A stretch of 64,000 nucleotides of DNA from Streptomyces sp. NBC_01198 (GCF_036010485.1 NZ_CP108568.1:2936001-3000000); one strand, 5' to 3'; shown: positions 17,260-26,046, numbered from the stretch's first letter. Notes: generated by a model not told the origin, from the sequence alone. Translations and numbers: made by a program.

Positions 17260-17311
17260 ATCTACAATATGATTCGGGGAGCTGATCCCCGGCACCGGGA
17301 GGCGGGACGGA

Positions 17312-17908
17312 ATGCGGGCAGACGCGCAGCGCAACTACGACCGGTTGCTCGAGGAGGCCAAGCAGGCCTTCATCGTGCACGGCACGGATGTCGCGCTGGA
17401 GGACATCGCCCGGCACGCGGGTGTCGGGATCGGCACGCTCTACCGGCACTTCCCCGACCGCTACTCGCTGATGAACGCGGTCTTCATCCGGGAGCTCGAC
17501 CAGCTCTCCGACCGGGCCGGGGAACTGATCGGCGCGGACGAACCCGCCGAGGCGCTCTTCTCCTGGCTGCGCGCGGTGGGCGCGCACTCCGGCATGTACC
17601 GCGGGCTGTCGGCCGCGATCCTCGCCCAGTCGGACGGGCGGATGCTGCAGTGCAAAGCGCGGCTGCGCGCGTCGGGGGAGACGCTGCTGACCCGCGCGAA
17701 GGAGGCCGGCGAGGTCAGGGACGGCATCGAGATCGGCGACCTGCTCAAGCTGACCTCGGCGATCGTGATGTGCGCGGAGAAGAACCCGGAGGACCGGAAG
17801 ACCTTCGAGCGGCTGATGTCGCTCGCCGTCAACGGCATCCTCGCCGCACCGGGCGCCGCTGACGCCCCCTCGGCCGGACTGAGCGGGCAGCCGCAGGCCA
17901 CGTCATGA
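17312..17908 (+). CDS. TetR-family transcriptional repressor
   Basis: This 198-aa regulator has an N-terminal TetR helix-turn-helix (about residues 10-55) with the typical EDIARHAGVGIGTLYRHFPDRYSLM. The C-terminal ligand-binding domain (about 70-180) is of the SbtR/type-13 kind often found next to MFS pumps. ATG 17312 follows GGGAGGCGGGACGGA. It is divergent from the MFS gene; the two ACGGAG-N5-CTCCGG dyads between them are its likely binding sites. The inducer is probably a pump substrate, unknown here. Confidence 0.92.
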   Translation: MRADAQRNYDRLLEEAKQAFIVHGTDVALEDIARHAGVGIGTLYRHFPDRYSLMNAVFIRELDQLSDRAGELIGADEPAEALFSWLRAVGAHSGMYRGLSAAILAQSDGRMLQCKARLRASGETLLTRAKEAGEVRDGIEIGDLLKLTSAIVMCAEKNPEDRKTFERLMSLAVNGILAAPGAADAPSAGLSGQPQATS

Positions 17909-17967
17909 CCGCAGCCGCGCTCCACGCCGCGACCGGCGGTCCCGGTCCCGGCCGTAACTGACCGGCC

Positions 17968-18876
17968 TCAGCGCGGCCGCAGGTCGGCCAGCCGTGGTAC
18001 GGACGGGGGCCGCAACGGGTGGGGGCGGCGCGGCCCCGGGAGCGGGGCCGCCGGCTCCCCGGGGCCTGCGGGCGCCACCACCAGCTGCACGCCGCGGTCG
18101 GCGAGCGCCTGGAGTTCGGTCCCGGCACGCTCGTCACCGGCCGGCGGCTCGTCCGTGACCAGATGCGTGATCAGGTCGGTCGGCACCGTCTGGAACATCG
18201 TGTCGGACCCCAGCTTGGTGTGGTCCGCGAGGACCACCACCTCCGCGGCGGCCTGCACCAGCGCCCGGTCCACGCTGGCGGACAGCATGTTGGACGTGGA
18301 CAGGCCGCGCTCCGCCGTGAGCCCGGCGCCTGACAGGAAGGCGCGGGAGACCCGCAGGCCGTGCAGCGACTGCTCGGCACCGCTGCCGACCAGGCCGTAG
18401 TTGGAGCCGCGCAGGGTGCCGCCGGTCATGACCACCTCGACCCGGTTGGCATGCGCCAGCGCCTGGGCGACCAGCAGCGAGTTGGTCACGACGGTGAGCC
18501 CGGGCACCCGGGCGAGCCGCCTGGCCAGCTCCTGCGTGGTCGTGCCCGCGCCCACCACGATGGCTTCGCCCTCCTCCACCAGCGAGGCGGCGAGGTCGGC
18601 GATCGCCGTCTTCTCGGCGGTCGCGAGATGGGATTTCTGCGGGAAGCCGGACTCACGGGTGAAACCACCCGGCAGGACCGCACCGCCGTGCCGGCGGTCG
18701 AGCAGTCCTTCTGCCTCCAGCGCCCGCACATCTCGGCGCACGGTCACTTCGGAGGTCTGGACGACGCGGGCGAGCTCACGGAGCGACACCGCTCCGTTGG
18801 CCCGCACCATTTCGAGGATCAATTGGCGACGTTCTGCAGCGAACACGGAACCGACAGTAACCCCAACGACCGCCAC
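17968..18876 (-). CDS. DeoR-family transcriptional regulator
   Basis: This is a 302-aa DeoR-type protein. The helix-turn-helix (about 15-65) contains SLRELARVVQTSEVTVRRDVRALEAEGLLDR, a classic DeoR reading head, here split for length: SLRELARVVQTSEV and TVRRDVRALEAEG. The C-terminal sugar-isomerase-like sensor domain includes GAGTTTQELAR and VMTGGTLRGSNYGLVG. Such proteins sense sugar phosphates or nucleoside-derived phosphates. GTG 18876 is the outer start; GTG 18846 (VFAAERRQLIL) fits the family N terminus as well. It lies 3.3 kb from the purine nucleoside phosphorylase gene and is one candidate for control of the nucleoside genes, unproven. Confidence 0.9.
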   Translation of the reverse strand: MAVVGVTVGSVFAAERRQLILEMVRANGAVSLRELARVVQTSEVTVRRDVRALEAEGLLDRRHGGAVLPGGFTRESGFPQKSHLATAEKTAIADLAASLVEEGEAIVVGAGTTTQELARRLARVPGLTVVTNSLLVAQALAHANRVEVVMTGGTLRGSNYGLVGSGAEQSLHGLRVSRAFLSGAGLTAERGLSTSNMLSASVDRALVQAAAEVVVLADHTKLGSDTMFQTVPTDLITHLVTDEPPAGDERAGTELQALADRGVQLVVAPAGPGEPAAPLPGPRRPHPLRPPSVPRLADLRPR

Positions 18877-19214
18877 TTTCAGCGTTTTGCACCAGATGAC
18901 GGAAGTTGCCCGTGAAACAGACCGTCAAGTGCTATACGCCGACCGTACGTTCGCCTGCACCGCTACCCCGCCCACTCGGCGGCAGCCGGTGCCGTACGCC
19001 GGAACAACCGCTCGTGATATTCGTCGCGGACACGGGAGACACGAACCTCGGATTGCGTATTTCCACCACATCACGGGGAATCCGTGCAGCCGCTTTGGTA
19101 CCGGCAACCCCGAATTCCGCGCAGTTCAGCCCTCCTCTAGGCTGGCCGTCACGCCACGCACCGCACACTCCCGAAATTCCTCTGTTCATGCGCGACGATC
19201 CCCCAGGAAATTTG
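18877..19214. other. Intergenic region, no gene seen
   Basis: 338 bp of somewhat lower G+C separate the DeoR regulator from the divergent lipoprotein gene. It should contain both promoters, but no clear -35/-10 pair, dyad or repeat was picked out. Confidence 0.5.
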
Positions 19215-19985
19215 ATGTCCATACGGAAAATGTCCGCCAGGGCCACGGTTCTGCTCGCCTGCGCGGTCGTGCTCACCGCCTGCAACTCCGGCGACGACAG
19301 CGACGCGTCCGACACCGCACCGCCGGCCACCACCGCGAGCCCGGCCACCTCGGCGCCCAGCACCCCGGCGGCCACCACCGCCGCGGCCGACGCCGCAGGA
19401 AGCGGTGGCGCCGTCGCCGACGGCAGCAAGCTCAAGACGCTGCTGCCGACCGCCGCCACCGCCCCCAAGGGCTGGAAGCTCGACGACAGCGCGGCCTACG
19501 ACACCGGCGCGAACGTGAAGTCGCCGACCTCCGCGCTGCTGCCCGACGACGACTGCTCGCAGGCACTGACCAACGGCGGGGCCAAGACGCTCACCTCGGA
19601 CTACAGCGCGGCCTACGCGATGGCCGGGCTGACCGGTCCCAACGACGGCTCCTCGACGGTGATCTTCAACAGCTACCAGCCGGGCGCCGCGGCCAAGCAG
19701 ATGGCCGAGGTCACCGCGCTGGCCAAGCGGTGCGCCACCTTCAGCGCCCAGGACATGTCCGGCAAGAACGTCAAGCTGACCGTCACCGCGACCCCGGTCG
19801 CCGGCGCCGGCGACCAGTCGCTGGACCTCAAGATCCAGCCCGCGGGCAAGTACGTCGGCTCCGAGATCGTGCTGATCGCGTCGGGCAACGTCATCATGGG
19901 CGTCGACGAGGCCGACGCGGCGGGCGCGATGACGCCGCTGGCGCCGGTGGCCGAGCAGCTCGCCGCCGGGCTGCCGCTCAAGTAG
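19215..19985 (+). CDS. Lipoprotein of unknown function
   Basis: This 256-aa predicted lipoprotein has the lipobox VVLTAC (Cys23), a long Thr/Ser/Ala/Pro linker (about 25-65) and a globular domain of about 190 residues beginning KLKTLLPTAATAPKGWKL. The globular part resembles PknH-sensor-like extracellular domains in tone (LLPDDDCSQAL, FNSYQPGAAAKQM), but no motif proves it. ATG 19215 has AGGAA upstream; ATG 19188 is an in-frame alternative that would lengthen the signal peptide. It probably sits on the outer face of the membrane. Confidence 0.8.
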   Translation: MSIRKMSARATVLLACAVVLTACNSGDDSDASDTAPPATTASPATSAPSTPAATTAAADAAGSGGAVADGSKLKTLLPTAATAPKGWKLDDSAAYDTGANVKSPTSALLPDDDCSQALTNGGAKTLTSDYSAAYAMAGLTGPNDGSSTVIFNSYQPGAAAKQMAEVTALAKRCATFSAQDMSGKNVKLTVTATPVAGAGDQSLDLKIQPAGKYVGSEIVLIASGNVIMGVDEADAAGAMTPLAPVAEQLAAGLPLK

Positions 19986-20061
19986 CCGCCGGCCCGCCGG
20001 ACGACAGCGGGCCGGCCGGGACCGGGGCCGGGCCGGGTCCGACCGATGTGTCAGACCCGGC

Positions 20062-21522
20062 CTACGACAGGCCCTGGTCCTGGCCGCCCGCCTTGCGGTT
20101 GTGCAGCTGGCGGGCCACCTCGGCGATCGAGCCGGACAGCGACGGGTAGACGGTGAAGGTGTTGGCGATCTGCTCGACCGTCAGGTTGTTGTCCACCGCG
20201 ATGGAGATCGGGTGGATCAGCTCGCTCGCCTTGGGCGCGACGACCACCCCGCCGACCACGATGCCGGTGCCCGGCCGGCAGAAGATCTTGACGAAGCCGT
20301 CCCTGATGCCCTGCATCTTGGCCCGCGGATTGCGCAGCAGCGGCAGCTTCACCACCCGCGCGTCGATCCGGCCGCCGTCGACGTCGGCCTGCGAGTAGCC
20401 GACGGTGGCGATCTCCGGGTCGGTGAAGACGTTGGAGGACACCGTCTTGAGGTTCAGCGGGGCGACCGCGTCGCCGAGGAAGTGGTACATCGCGATCCGG
20501 CCCTGCATGGCCGCGACCGAGGCGAGCGCGAAGATGCCGGTCACGTCCCCGGCCGCGTAGACGCCGGAGGCGCTGGTACGGGAGACCTTGTCGGTCCAGA
20601 TGTGGCCGGACTCGGTGAGCTTCACGCCCGCCTCCTCCAGCCCCATCCCGGAGGTGTTCGGGATCGCGCCGACCGCCATCAGGCAGTGCGTGCCGGTGAT
20701 CACCCGGCCGTCGGTCAGCGTCGCCTCGACACCGTCGCCGACCCGCTTGACGCTCTCGGCGCGCGAGCGCGACATCACGTTCATGCCGCGCCGCCGGAAG
20801 ACGTCCTCCAGGACCGCGGCGGCGTCCGGGTCCTCGCCGGGCAGCACCCGGTCGCGGGACGAGACGAGAGTCACGGTCGAGCCGAGCGCCTGGTAGGCGC
20901 CGGCGAACTCGGCGCCGGTGACGCCGGAGCCGACCACGATCAGCTCGCGCGGCAGCTCGTCCAGGTCGTAGACCTGGGTCCAGTTCAGGATCCGCTCGCC
21001 GTCCGGCATCGCGTCGGGCAGTTCGCGCGGGCGCGCCCCGGTGGCGACCAGCACCGCCTCGGCGGTGAGCCGCTGCTCGGTGCCGTCGGCCGCGGTGACC
21101 ACGACCGTACGGGTGCCCTCGGCGGTCTGCGGCCCTTCGAGCCGGCCGCGGCCGCGCATCACGGCGGCGCCCGCCCTGGTCACCGAGGCGGTGATGTCGT
21201 GCGACTGGGCCAGCGCGAGCCGCTTGACCCGGCGGTTGACCTTGCCCAGGTCCACCCCCACGACACGCGCGGAGCGCTCCAGCGGAGGGGTGTCGTCGGC
21301 CACGATGATGCCGAGCTCTTCGTAGGACGAGTCGAAGGTCGTCATCACCTCGGCGGTGGCGATGAGCGTCTTGGACGGCACGCAGTCGGTCAGCACCGAC
21401 GCACCGCCCAGCCCGTCGCAGTCGACGACGGTCACCTCCGCACCGAGCTGCGCTGCCACCAGCGCCGCCTCGTAGCCGCCGGGTCCGCCACCGATGATCA
21501 CGATCCTTGTCACGTACCCCAT
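20062..21522 (-). CDS. LpdA-like NAD(P)H-quinone/disulfide-type flavoprotein
   Basis: This is a 486-aa flavoprotein of the dihydrolipoamide dehydrogenase fold. The N-terminal FAD motif IVIIGGGPGGYEAALVAA, NAD site VVGSGVTGAEFAGAYQALG, FAD site GVYAAGDVTG and a dimerisation domain are all present. The redox pair CxxxxC is missing: GGASVLTDCVPSKTL keeps only the second Cys, and the usual C-terminal HxxxxE pair is altered. This matches M. tuberculosis LpdA (Rv3303c), an NAD(P)H-quinone reductase and not a lipoamide dehydrogenase. Start ATG 21522 or GTG 21513. Confidence 0.88.
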   Translation of the reverse strand: MGYVTRIVIIGGGPGGYEAALVAAQLGAEVTVVDCDGLGGASVLTDCVPSKTLIATAEVMTTFDSSYEELGIIVADDTPPLERSARVVGVDLGKVNRRVKRLALAQSHDITASVTRAGAAVMRGRGRLEGPQTAEGTRTVVVTAADGTEQRLTAEAVLVATGARPRELPDAMPDGERILNWTQVYDLDELPRELIVVGSGVTGAEFAGAYQALGSTVTLVSSRDRVLPGEDPDAAAVLEDVFRRRGMNVMSRSRAESVKRVGDGVEATLTDGRVITGTHCLMAVGAIPNTSGMGLEEAGVKLTESGHIWTDKVSRTSASGVYAAGDVTGIFALASVAAMQGRIAMYHFLGDAVAPLNLKTVSSNVFTDPEIATVGYSQADVDGGRIDARVVKLPLLRNPRAKMQGIRDGFVKIFCRPGTGIVVGGVVVAPKASELIHPISIAVDNNLTVEQIANTFTVYPSLSGSIAEVARQLHNRKAGGQDQGLS

Positions 21523-21619
21523 TGTCCCGCACGCGCCAAGCACTCACCGCCACGGGGCACCGCTGCCCCCCGCGCGCTTCCTTACGCCGGGCCCAGGCTG
21601 CTCCCGTACCCTCGTCCTC

Positions 21620-22057
21620 ATGTCGCTCTACGCCGCTTATGCAGGCAACCTCGACGCGCGGCTGATGACCCGCCGCGCCCCGCACTCCCCGCTGCGCGGC
21701 ACCGGCTGGCTGGACGGCTGGCGGCTCACCTTCGGCGGCGAGCAGATGGGCTGGGAGGGCGCGCTCGCGACGCTGGTCGAGGACCCGGGCAGCCAGGTCT
21801 TCGTCGGGCTGTACGACATCGCGCCGGTCGACGAGGAGTCGATGGACCGCTGGGAGGGCGTACCCCTGCAGATCTACCGGCGTACGACCGTACGGGTACA
21901 CACCCTGGACGGCGACCTGGCGGCGTGGCTCTACGTGCTCAACGACTACGAGGGCGGGCTGCCCTCGGCTCGCTACCTGGGCGAGATCGCGGACGCCGCG
22001 GAGTCGGCGGGGGCGCCGCACGACTATGTGATGGGGCTGCGCAAGCGTCCCTGCTGA
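21620..22057 (+). CDS. Gamma-glutamylcyclotransferase-like (AIG2 fold) protein
   Basis: This 145-aa protein starts SLYAAYAGNLDARLM, matching the YGSNL-type substrate loop of the gamma-glutamylcyclotransferase fold, and contains FVGLYDIAPVDEESMDRWEGVP, where the acidic catalytic residue is expected. It ends with a GLPSARYLGEIADAAESAG helix. The enzyme class cyclises gamma-glutamyl amines to 5-oxoproline, but the substrate is uncertain. ATG 21620 lies in a short divergent gap from lpdA. Confidence 0.78.
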   Translation: MSLYAAYAGNLDARLMTRRAPHSPLRGTGWLDGWRLTFGGEQMGWEGALATLVEDPGSQVFVGLYDIAPVDEESMDRWEGVPLQIYRRTTVRVHTLDGDLAAWLYVLNDYEGGLPSARYLGEIADAAESAGAPHDYVMGLRKRPC

Positions 22058-22167
22058 GGGCGGGTACGGCCGGCGCGCCGGTGCTTTCCGGCCAATTCCG
22101 CGGCGGCGCCGGGCGGGCCGTCAATTGTCGGATGCTCCGATTTACGGAGGAGTCGTTGTCAGGCCGT

Positions 22168-22179
22168 CTACGCGCGTAG
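22168..22179. promoter_or_regulatory. CTACGCGCGTAG operator, purine nucleoside phosphorylase
   Basis: A perfect 12-bp palindrome, CTACGCGCGTAG, ends 12 bp before a candidate -10 TACGCT (22192-22197), which is itself 6 nt before the GTG start at 22204. The operator therefore covers the -35 zone of a leaderless promoter. Identical palindromes stand before deoC, add and the nucleoside ABC operon. Confidence 0.75.
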
Positions 22180-22203
22180 GCCATGACAGGTTACGCTCAG
22201 CGC

Positions 22204-23013
22204 GTGAACGCTTCTGTGAACCCCGACCCCTATGCCGCGGCCGACGCCGCCGCCGCCCGTCTGCGCGAGCTGACCGGTGCGCAGACGCACGACGTCGCCC
22301 TGGTCATGGGCTCGGGCTGGGTGCCCGCCGCCGACCAGTTGGGCACCGCGGACGCCGAGCTGCCGATCACCGAGCTGCCCGGCTTCCCGGCCCCCTCGGT
22401 AGCCGGCCACGCCGGCCGGGTGCGCTCGGTGCAGGTCGGAGGCGTCCGCGCCCTGGTCTTCCTGGGCCGCACCCACCTCTACGAGGGCCGGGGCGTCGCG
22501 AGCGTCGCGCACGGGGTACGCACGTCGGTGGCTGCGGGCTGCAAGACGGTCGTCCTCACCAACGGTTGCGGCGGCCTGCGCCCCGGCTACCGCCCCGGCC
22601 AGCCGGTGCTGATCAGCGACCACATCAACCTGACGGCGACCTCGCCGATCGCCGGCGCGAACTTCGTCGACCTCACCGACCTCTACTCCCCCAGGCTGCG
22701 CGCCCTGTGCCGCGAGATCGACCCCACCCTGGAGGAGGGTGTCTACGTCCAGCTGCCCGGCCCGCACTACGAGACGCCGGCGGAGATCGGCATGGTCCGC
22801 GCCATAGGCGGTGACCTGGTCGGCATGTCCACCACGCTGGAGGCGATCGCCGCGCGCGAGGCGGGTGCGGAGGTCCTGGGCATCTCCCTGGTCACCAACC
22901 TCGCCGCCGGTATGACCGGCGAGCCCCTCAACCACGAGGAAGTCCTGGCGGCGGGCCACGAGTCCGCGACCCGGATGGGCACGCTGCTGGCCGGCCTGCT
23001 GGCCCGCCTGTGA
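22204..23013 (+). CDS. Purine nucleoside phosphorylase
   Basis: This enzyme cleaves purine (deoxy)nucleosides with phosphate, giving the base and (deoxy)ribose-1-phosphate. The 269-aa protein belongs to the trimeric NP-II class: VMGSGW, the phosphate loop with [31 protein letters not shown] and [15 protein letters not shown] plus [11 protein letters not shown] 22204 is preferred over ATG 22183 because TACGCT lies 6 nt upstream, the spacing of a leaderless promoter, and the ATG would fall 3 bp from the operator. It is monocistronic and probably under the CTACGCGCGTAG regulator. Confidence 0.94.
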   Translation: MNASVNPDPYAAADAAAARLRELTGAQTHDVALVMGSGWVPAADQLGTADAELPITELPGFPAPSVAGHAGRVRSVQVGGVRALVFLGRTHLYEGRGVASVAHGVRTSVAAGCKTVVLTNGCGGLRPGYRPGQPVLISDHINLTATSPIAGANFVDLTDLYSPRLRALCREIDPTLEEGVYVQLPGPHYETPAEIGMVRAIGGDLVGMSTTLEAIAAREAGAEVLGISLVTNLAAGMTGEPLNHEEVLAAGHESATRMGTLLAGLLARL

Positions 23014-23356
23014 CCCCGTTTGACCCCGTTCCCCCGGCCCTCGCGCCCGAGCGCGGACCCGTCTGCCCCCTGCGGCCGGACCGCGCCCACCGGTCCGTGG
23101 TGGCCGGGCGCATGCCGTCTGTGCCGGGGGCGAGCGTTTTTCAGGGGCGCGGCGAACCGCGCGGCCGGCCCCCGCGGGCCGCAGGCAAGCACGCCACCGC
23201 AAGTGGCAGCCACCCAGGGGTGCGGGGAACTGCGCGGCCAGCCCCCGCCATGGTGAAGGCGGCAGACCACCGCAAGTGGCAGCCTCGTAAGGGCGCGGGG
23301 AATGGCGCGCCACGGCTCGACGTACCGGCACCAGCCACCGCAGGAGGACGCACCCC
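23014..23356. repeat. Intergenic repeat field before manB
   Basis: No gene is seen. From about 23125 the region carries two or three diverged copies of the element family found at 1-560: CAGGGGCGCGGCGAACCGCG, CCACCGCAAGTGGCAGCC and GGGGTGCGGGGAACTGCGCG. The promoter of manB must lie in the last part, but no clear box was found. Confidence 0.7.
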
Positions 23357-25012
23357 ATGGAAGACCTGTTCGCCCGGGCCCAGGCATGGGCCGACGAGGA
23401 CCCGGACCCGCAGACCCGCGCGGAGCTCACCGCGCTGCTCGCCGAGCGCGACCTCCCCGAGCTGACCGCCCGCTTCGGCGGCACGCTGGAGTTCGGCACC
23501 GCGGGCCTGCGCGGAGCCCTGGGCGCGGGCCCGATGCGGATGAACCGCGCCGTGGTGATCCGCGCGGCCGCCGGCCTCGCGGCCTACCTGCGCAAGAACG
23601 CCGGCGCAGCCACCGTCATCGGTTACGACGCGCGCCACAAGTCGTACGACTTCGCCCGCGACACCGCCGCGGTGATGACCGCGGCCGGCCTGCGCGCGTA
23701 CCTGCTGCCGCGGCCGCTCCCCACGCCCGTACTGGCCTACGCCATCCGCCATCTCGGCGCCGACGCGGGCGTGATGGTGACCGCCAGCCACAACCCCCCG
23801 CAGGACAACGGCTACAAGGTCTACCTGGGCGACGGCTCGCAGATCGTGCCGCCCGCCGACGCGGAGATCGCCGCCGAGATCGCGGCGATCGGCCCGCTCG
23901 CGTCCGTAACGCTGGCCGCGGACGGCTGGGAGGTGCTCGGCGAGGACGTCGTCACGGCGTATCTGCACCGGGCAGTGGGCGTCCTCGCGCCGGGCGGCCC
24001 GCGCGAACTGTCCACCGTCTACACCCCGATGCACGGCGTCGGCCTCGGCACCCTCAACGCGGCCTTCGCGCTGGCAGGCTTCGCCGAGCCGCTGGCCGTC
24101 GCCGAACAGGCCGCGCCCGACCCGGACTTCCCCACCGTCGCCTTCCCCAACCCGGAGGAACCCGGCGCGATGGACCTGGCGTTCAAGACGGCCAGGGACG
24201 CGAACCCCGACCTGGTCATCGCCAACGACCCGGACGCGGACCGCTGCGCGGTCGCCGTACCCGACCCCGCCGCCGACGCGGGCTGGCGGATGCTGCGCGG
24301 CGACGAACTGGGCGCGCTGCTCGCCGCGCACCTCGTACGGCGCGGCGCCGCCGTACCCGGCCAGGACGTCTTCGCGGCGAGCATCGTCTCGTCCTCGCTG
24401 CTGTCGAAGATCGCGGCCGCCGCCGGGCTCGGCTATGAGGACACCCTCACCGGCTTCAAGTGGATCGCCCGCGTACCGGGGCTGCGCTACGGCTACGAGG
24501 AGGCGCTCGGCTACTGCGTCGACCCCGCCGGGGTCAGGGACAAGGACGGCATCAGCGCCGCACTGCTCATCGCCGAACTCGCCGCGGAGCTGCGGCAGGA
24601 GGGCCGCACGCTCGCCGACGTCCTGGACGAACTCGCCGTCGCGCACGGCCTGCACGCCACGGACCAGCTCTCGGCCCGGGTCGCCGACGTGTCGCTGATC
24701 GCGGACGTGATGGCGCGACTGCGCTCCCACCCTCCGGAGCGGCTGGCCGGCCTCGACGTCGTCTCGGCCGAGGACCTCCTCGACGGCGCCGGCGGTCTGC
24801 CGCCCACCGACGGCCTCCGCTACCGCCTGGCCGGCGACGCCGTCTCCGCCGCCCGGATCGTGGTCCGCCCGAGCGGCACCGAGCCCAAGCTGAAGTGCTA
24901 CCTGGAGGTCGTCGTCCCCGTCCCCCCGGCCGCCCCCGCCACCGCCCGCACCACAGCCACAACACTCCTGACCGCCCTGAAATCCGCCCTCGCCTCAACG
25001 GCGGGCCTCTAG
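23357..25012 (+). CDS. manB: Phosphohexomutase (phosphomannomutase/phosphoglucomutase)
   Basis: This 551-aa alpha-D-phosphohexomutase interconverts hexose (or pentose) 1- and 6-phosphates. The phosphoserine loop is TASHNPPQDNGYK with Ser144; the metal loop DPDADRCAV, the sugar loop GYEEALGY and the phosphate-binding loop RPSGTEPKLKCYLE are all present. Next to purine nucleoside phosphorylase it may act on (deoxy)ribose-1-phosphate (phosphopentomutase activity), linking PNP to DeoC; that is inference. Its TAG stop lies inside the CTAG target duplicated by the IS element, so the protein stays full length. Confidence 0.92.
   Translation: MEDLFARAQAWADEDPDPQTRAELTALLAERDLPELTARFGGTLEFGTAGLRGALGAGPMRMNRAVVIRAAAGLAAYLRKNAGAATVIGYDARHKSYDFARDTAAVMTAAGLRAYLLPRPLPTPVLAYAIRHLGADAGVMVTASHNPPQDNGYKVYLGDGSQIVPPADAEIAAEIAAIGPLASVTLAADGWEVLGEDVVTAYLHRAVGVLAPGGPRELSTVYTPMHGVGLGTLNAAFALAGFAEPLAVAEQAAPDPDFPTVAFPNPEEPGAMDLAFKTARDANPDLVIANDPDADRCAVAVPDPAADAGWRMLRGDELGALLAAHLVRRGAAVPGQDVFAASIVSSSLLSKIAAAAGLGYEDTLTGFKWIARVPGLRYGYEEALGYCVDPAGVRDKDGISAALLIAELAAELRQEGRTLADVLDELAVAHGLHATDQLSARVADVSLIADVMARLRSHPPERLAGLDVVSAEDLLDGAGGLPPTDGLRYRLAGDAVSAARIVVRPSGTEPKLKCYLEVVVPVPPAAPATARTTATTLLTALKSALASTAGL
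25009..25012. repeat. Target-site duplication, left copy (CTAG)
   Basis: CTAG here and at 26022-26025 flank the IS element. The last three bases are the stop codon of manB. Confidence 0.75.
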
Positions 25013-25038
25013 GTTCTGTTTCTCGGATCGCCTGACGT

Positions 25039-25530
25039 GTGCTGGTTTGCTGGTCCAGGCTGTGTGGTGTGGGTGGTCGAGGAGCTTTGACGAACGCGGA
25101 GTGGGAGCGGCTTGAGCCGCTCCTCCCTGGTGGTGGGACGCGTGGCGGTCGGTGGAGTGATCATCGCAGGGTGATCGACGGTGTGCTGTTCCGGGTTCGT
25201 ACCGGGGTGCAGTGGCGTGATCTGCCGGAGCGTTTCGGGCCGTGGATGACGGTCTACAAGCGGCATCGGCGCTGGTCGGCGGATGGTACGTGGGAGCGTC
25301 TGCTGACGCGGGTGCAGGCGGAGCAGGACGCCGAAGGCCGGATCGACTGGGATGTGTCGGTGGACTCCACCACTGCACGGGCCCATCAGCATGCGGCCGG
25401 TGCGCCGAAGGCCGCGCCGCCGGTGTTTCCTGCGCCAAAGGGGGCCCGCGGCCGGACGAAAAGGGGCGATCCGGTATGGCGGAGCCTGTCCGTCCGCCTG
25501 GCGGAGGTGATCAGGCAGGCGAGTGCTTAG
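25039..25530 (+). CDS. IS5-family transposase, upstream frame (OrfA)
   Basis: 163 aa carry the N-terminal transposase region: LTNAEWERLEPLLPGG, RVIDGVLFRVRTGVQWRDLPERFGPW and the first catalytic Asp in WDVSVDSTTARAHQH. The frame ends at TAG 25528-25530. Continuation of the transposase is in the -1 frame (OrfB). A run AAAAGGGG at 25459-25466 within the overlap is a candidate slip site. The true start could lie a few codons after GTG 25039. Confidence 0.85.
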   Translation: MLVCWSRLCGVGGRGALTNAEWERLEPLLPGGGTRGGRWSDHRRVIDGVLFRVRTGVQWRDLPERFGPWMTVYKRHRRWSADGTWERLLTRVQAEQDAEGRIDWDVSVDSTTARAHQHAAGAPKAAPPVFPAPKGARGRTKRGDPVWRSLSVRLAEVIRQASA

Positions 25531-26006
25531 GGCGCTCGCGAGGTGGGTTCAGCACCAAGATCCACCTGTCCGCCGAGGGACGGTGCCGCGCGCTTTCCCT
25601 GCTGCTGACTCCCGGTCAATACGGCGACAGCCCGCAGTTCGAGGCGGTGCTGGAGAAGATTCGTGTCCCCCGCCTCGGGGCGGGCCGGCCTCGGACCAGG
25701 CCCGGCAGTGTGAGCGCGGACAAGGCCTACAGTTCCCGTGGCAACCGGGCCTACCTGCGTAGACGCAAGATCCGGCACACCATTCCCGAACCCCGCGACC
25801 AGCGGGCCCATCGCCACAGACGTGGCTCGGCCGGCGGGCGGCCGACCGGCTTCGACAAGGAGCGGTACAGAAAGCGCAACGTCGTCGAGCGGGCGATCAA
25901 CCGCCTCAAAAACCACCGGGCCGTGGCCACCCGCTACGACAAACGCGCCTACGTCTACCTCGGCACTGTCACCGTCGCCGCACTGATCATCTGGCTCCGC
26001 ACTTGA
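25242..26006 (+). CDS. IS5-family transposase, downstream frame (OrfB)
   Basis: The meaningful part begins about 25515 with ECLGRSRGGFSTKIHLSAEG and runs to WLRT before TGA 26004-26006. It holds the second Asp (VSADKAYSS) and the Glu region YRKRNVVERAINRLKNHR, with the Y-(2)-R-(3)-E-(6)-K spacing of IS5 transposases. The earlier part of this frame is a shadow of OrfA. A fused product needs a -1 shift; if none occurs the element is dead. Confidence 0.82.
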   Translation: MDDGLQAASALVGGWYVGASADAGAGGAGRRRPDRLGCVGGLHHCTGPSACGRCAEGRAAGVSCAKGGPRPDEKGRSGMAEPVRPPGGGDQAGECLGRSRGGFSTKIHLSAEGRCRALSLLLTPGQYGDSPQFEAVLEKIRVPRLGAGRPRTRPGSVSADKAYSSRGNRAYLRRRKIRHTIPEPRDQRAHRHRRGSAGGRPTGFDKERYRKRNVVERAINRLKNHRAVATRYDKRAYVYLGTVTVAALIIWLRT

Positions 26007-26021
26007 TCCGAGAAACAGGCC

Positions 26022-26025
26022 CTAG
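26022..26025. repeat. Target-site duplication, right copy (CTAG)
   Basis: Second CTAG flanking the IS element. Removing the element and one copy restores manB with its stop followed by GCGCCGCCACC. Confidence 0.75.
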
Positions 26026-26029
26026 GCGC

Positions 26030-26046
26030 CGCCACCCGCGGTGGCG
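26030..26046 (+). terminator. Original manB transcript-end hairpin, displaced by the IS
   Basis: CGCCACC-CGC-GGTGGCG forms a 7-bp stem with a 3-base loop. Without the IS it would lie 5 bp after the manB stop codon. Confidence 0.5.

Larger units (their letters stand above)
25013..26021 (+). mobile_element. IS5-family insertion sequence, about 1009 bp
   Basis: The element is bounded by inverted repeats GTTCTGTTTCTCGGATC (25013-25029) and GATCCGAGAAACAGGCC (26005-26021), matching at 15 of 17 positions, and by a CTAG target duplication. It carries two overlapping transposase frames with DDE residues of the IS5 type. The 4-bp YTAR-like target and size fit the family. Both ends and both frames look complete, so the copy may be recent. 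Confidence 0.9.

Noticed and set aside
23125-23300. A CRISPR-like array in the repeat fields
   Set aside because: Units are diverged, in mixed orientation and without unique spacers of constant length.
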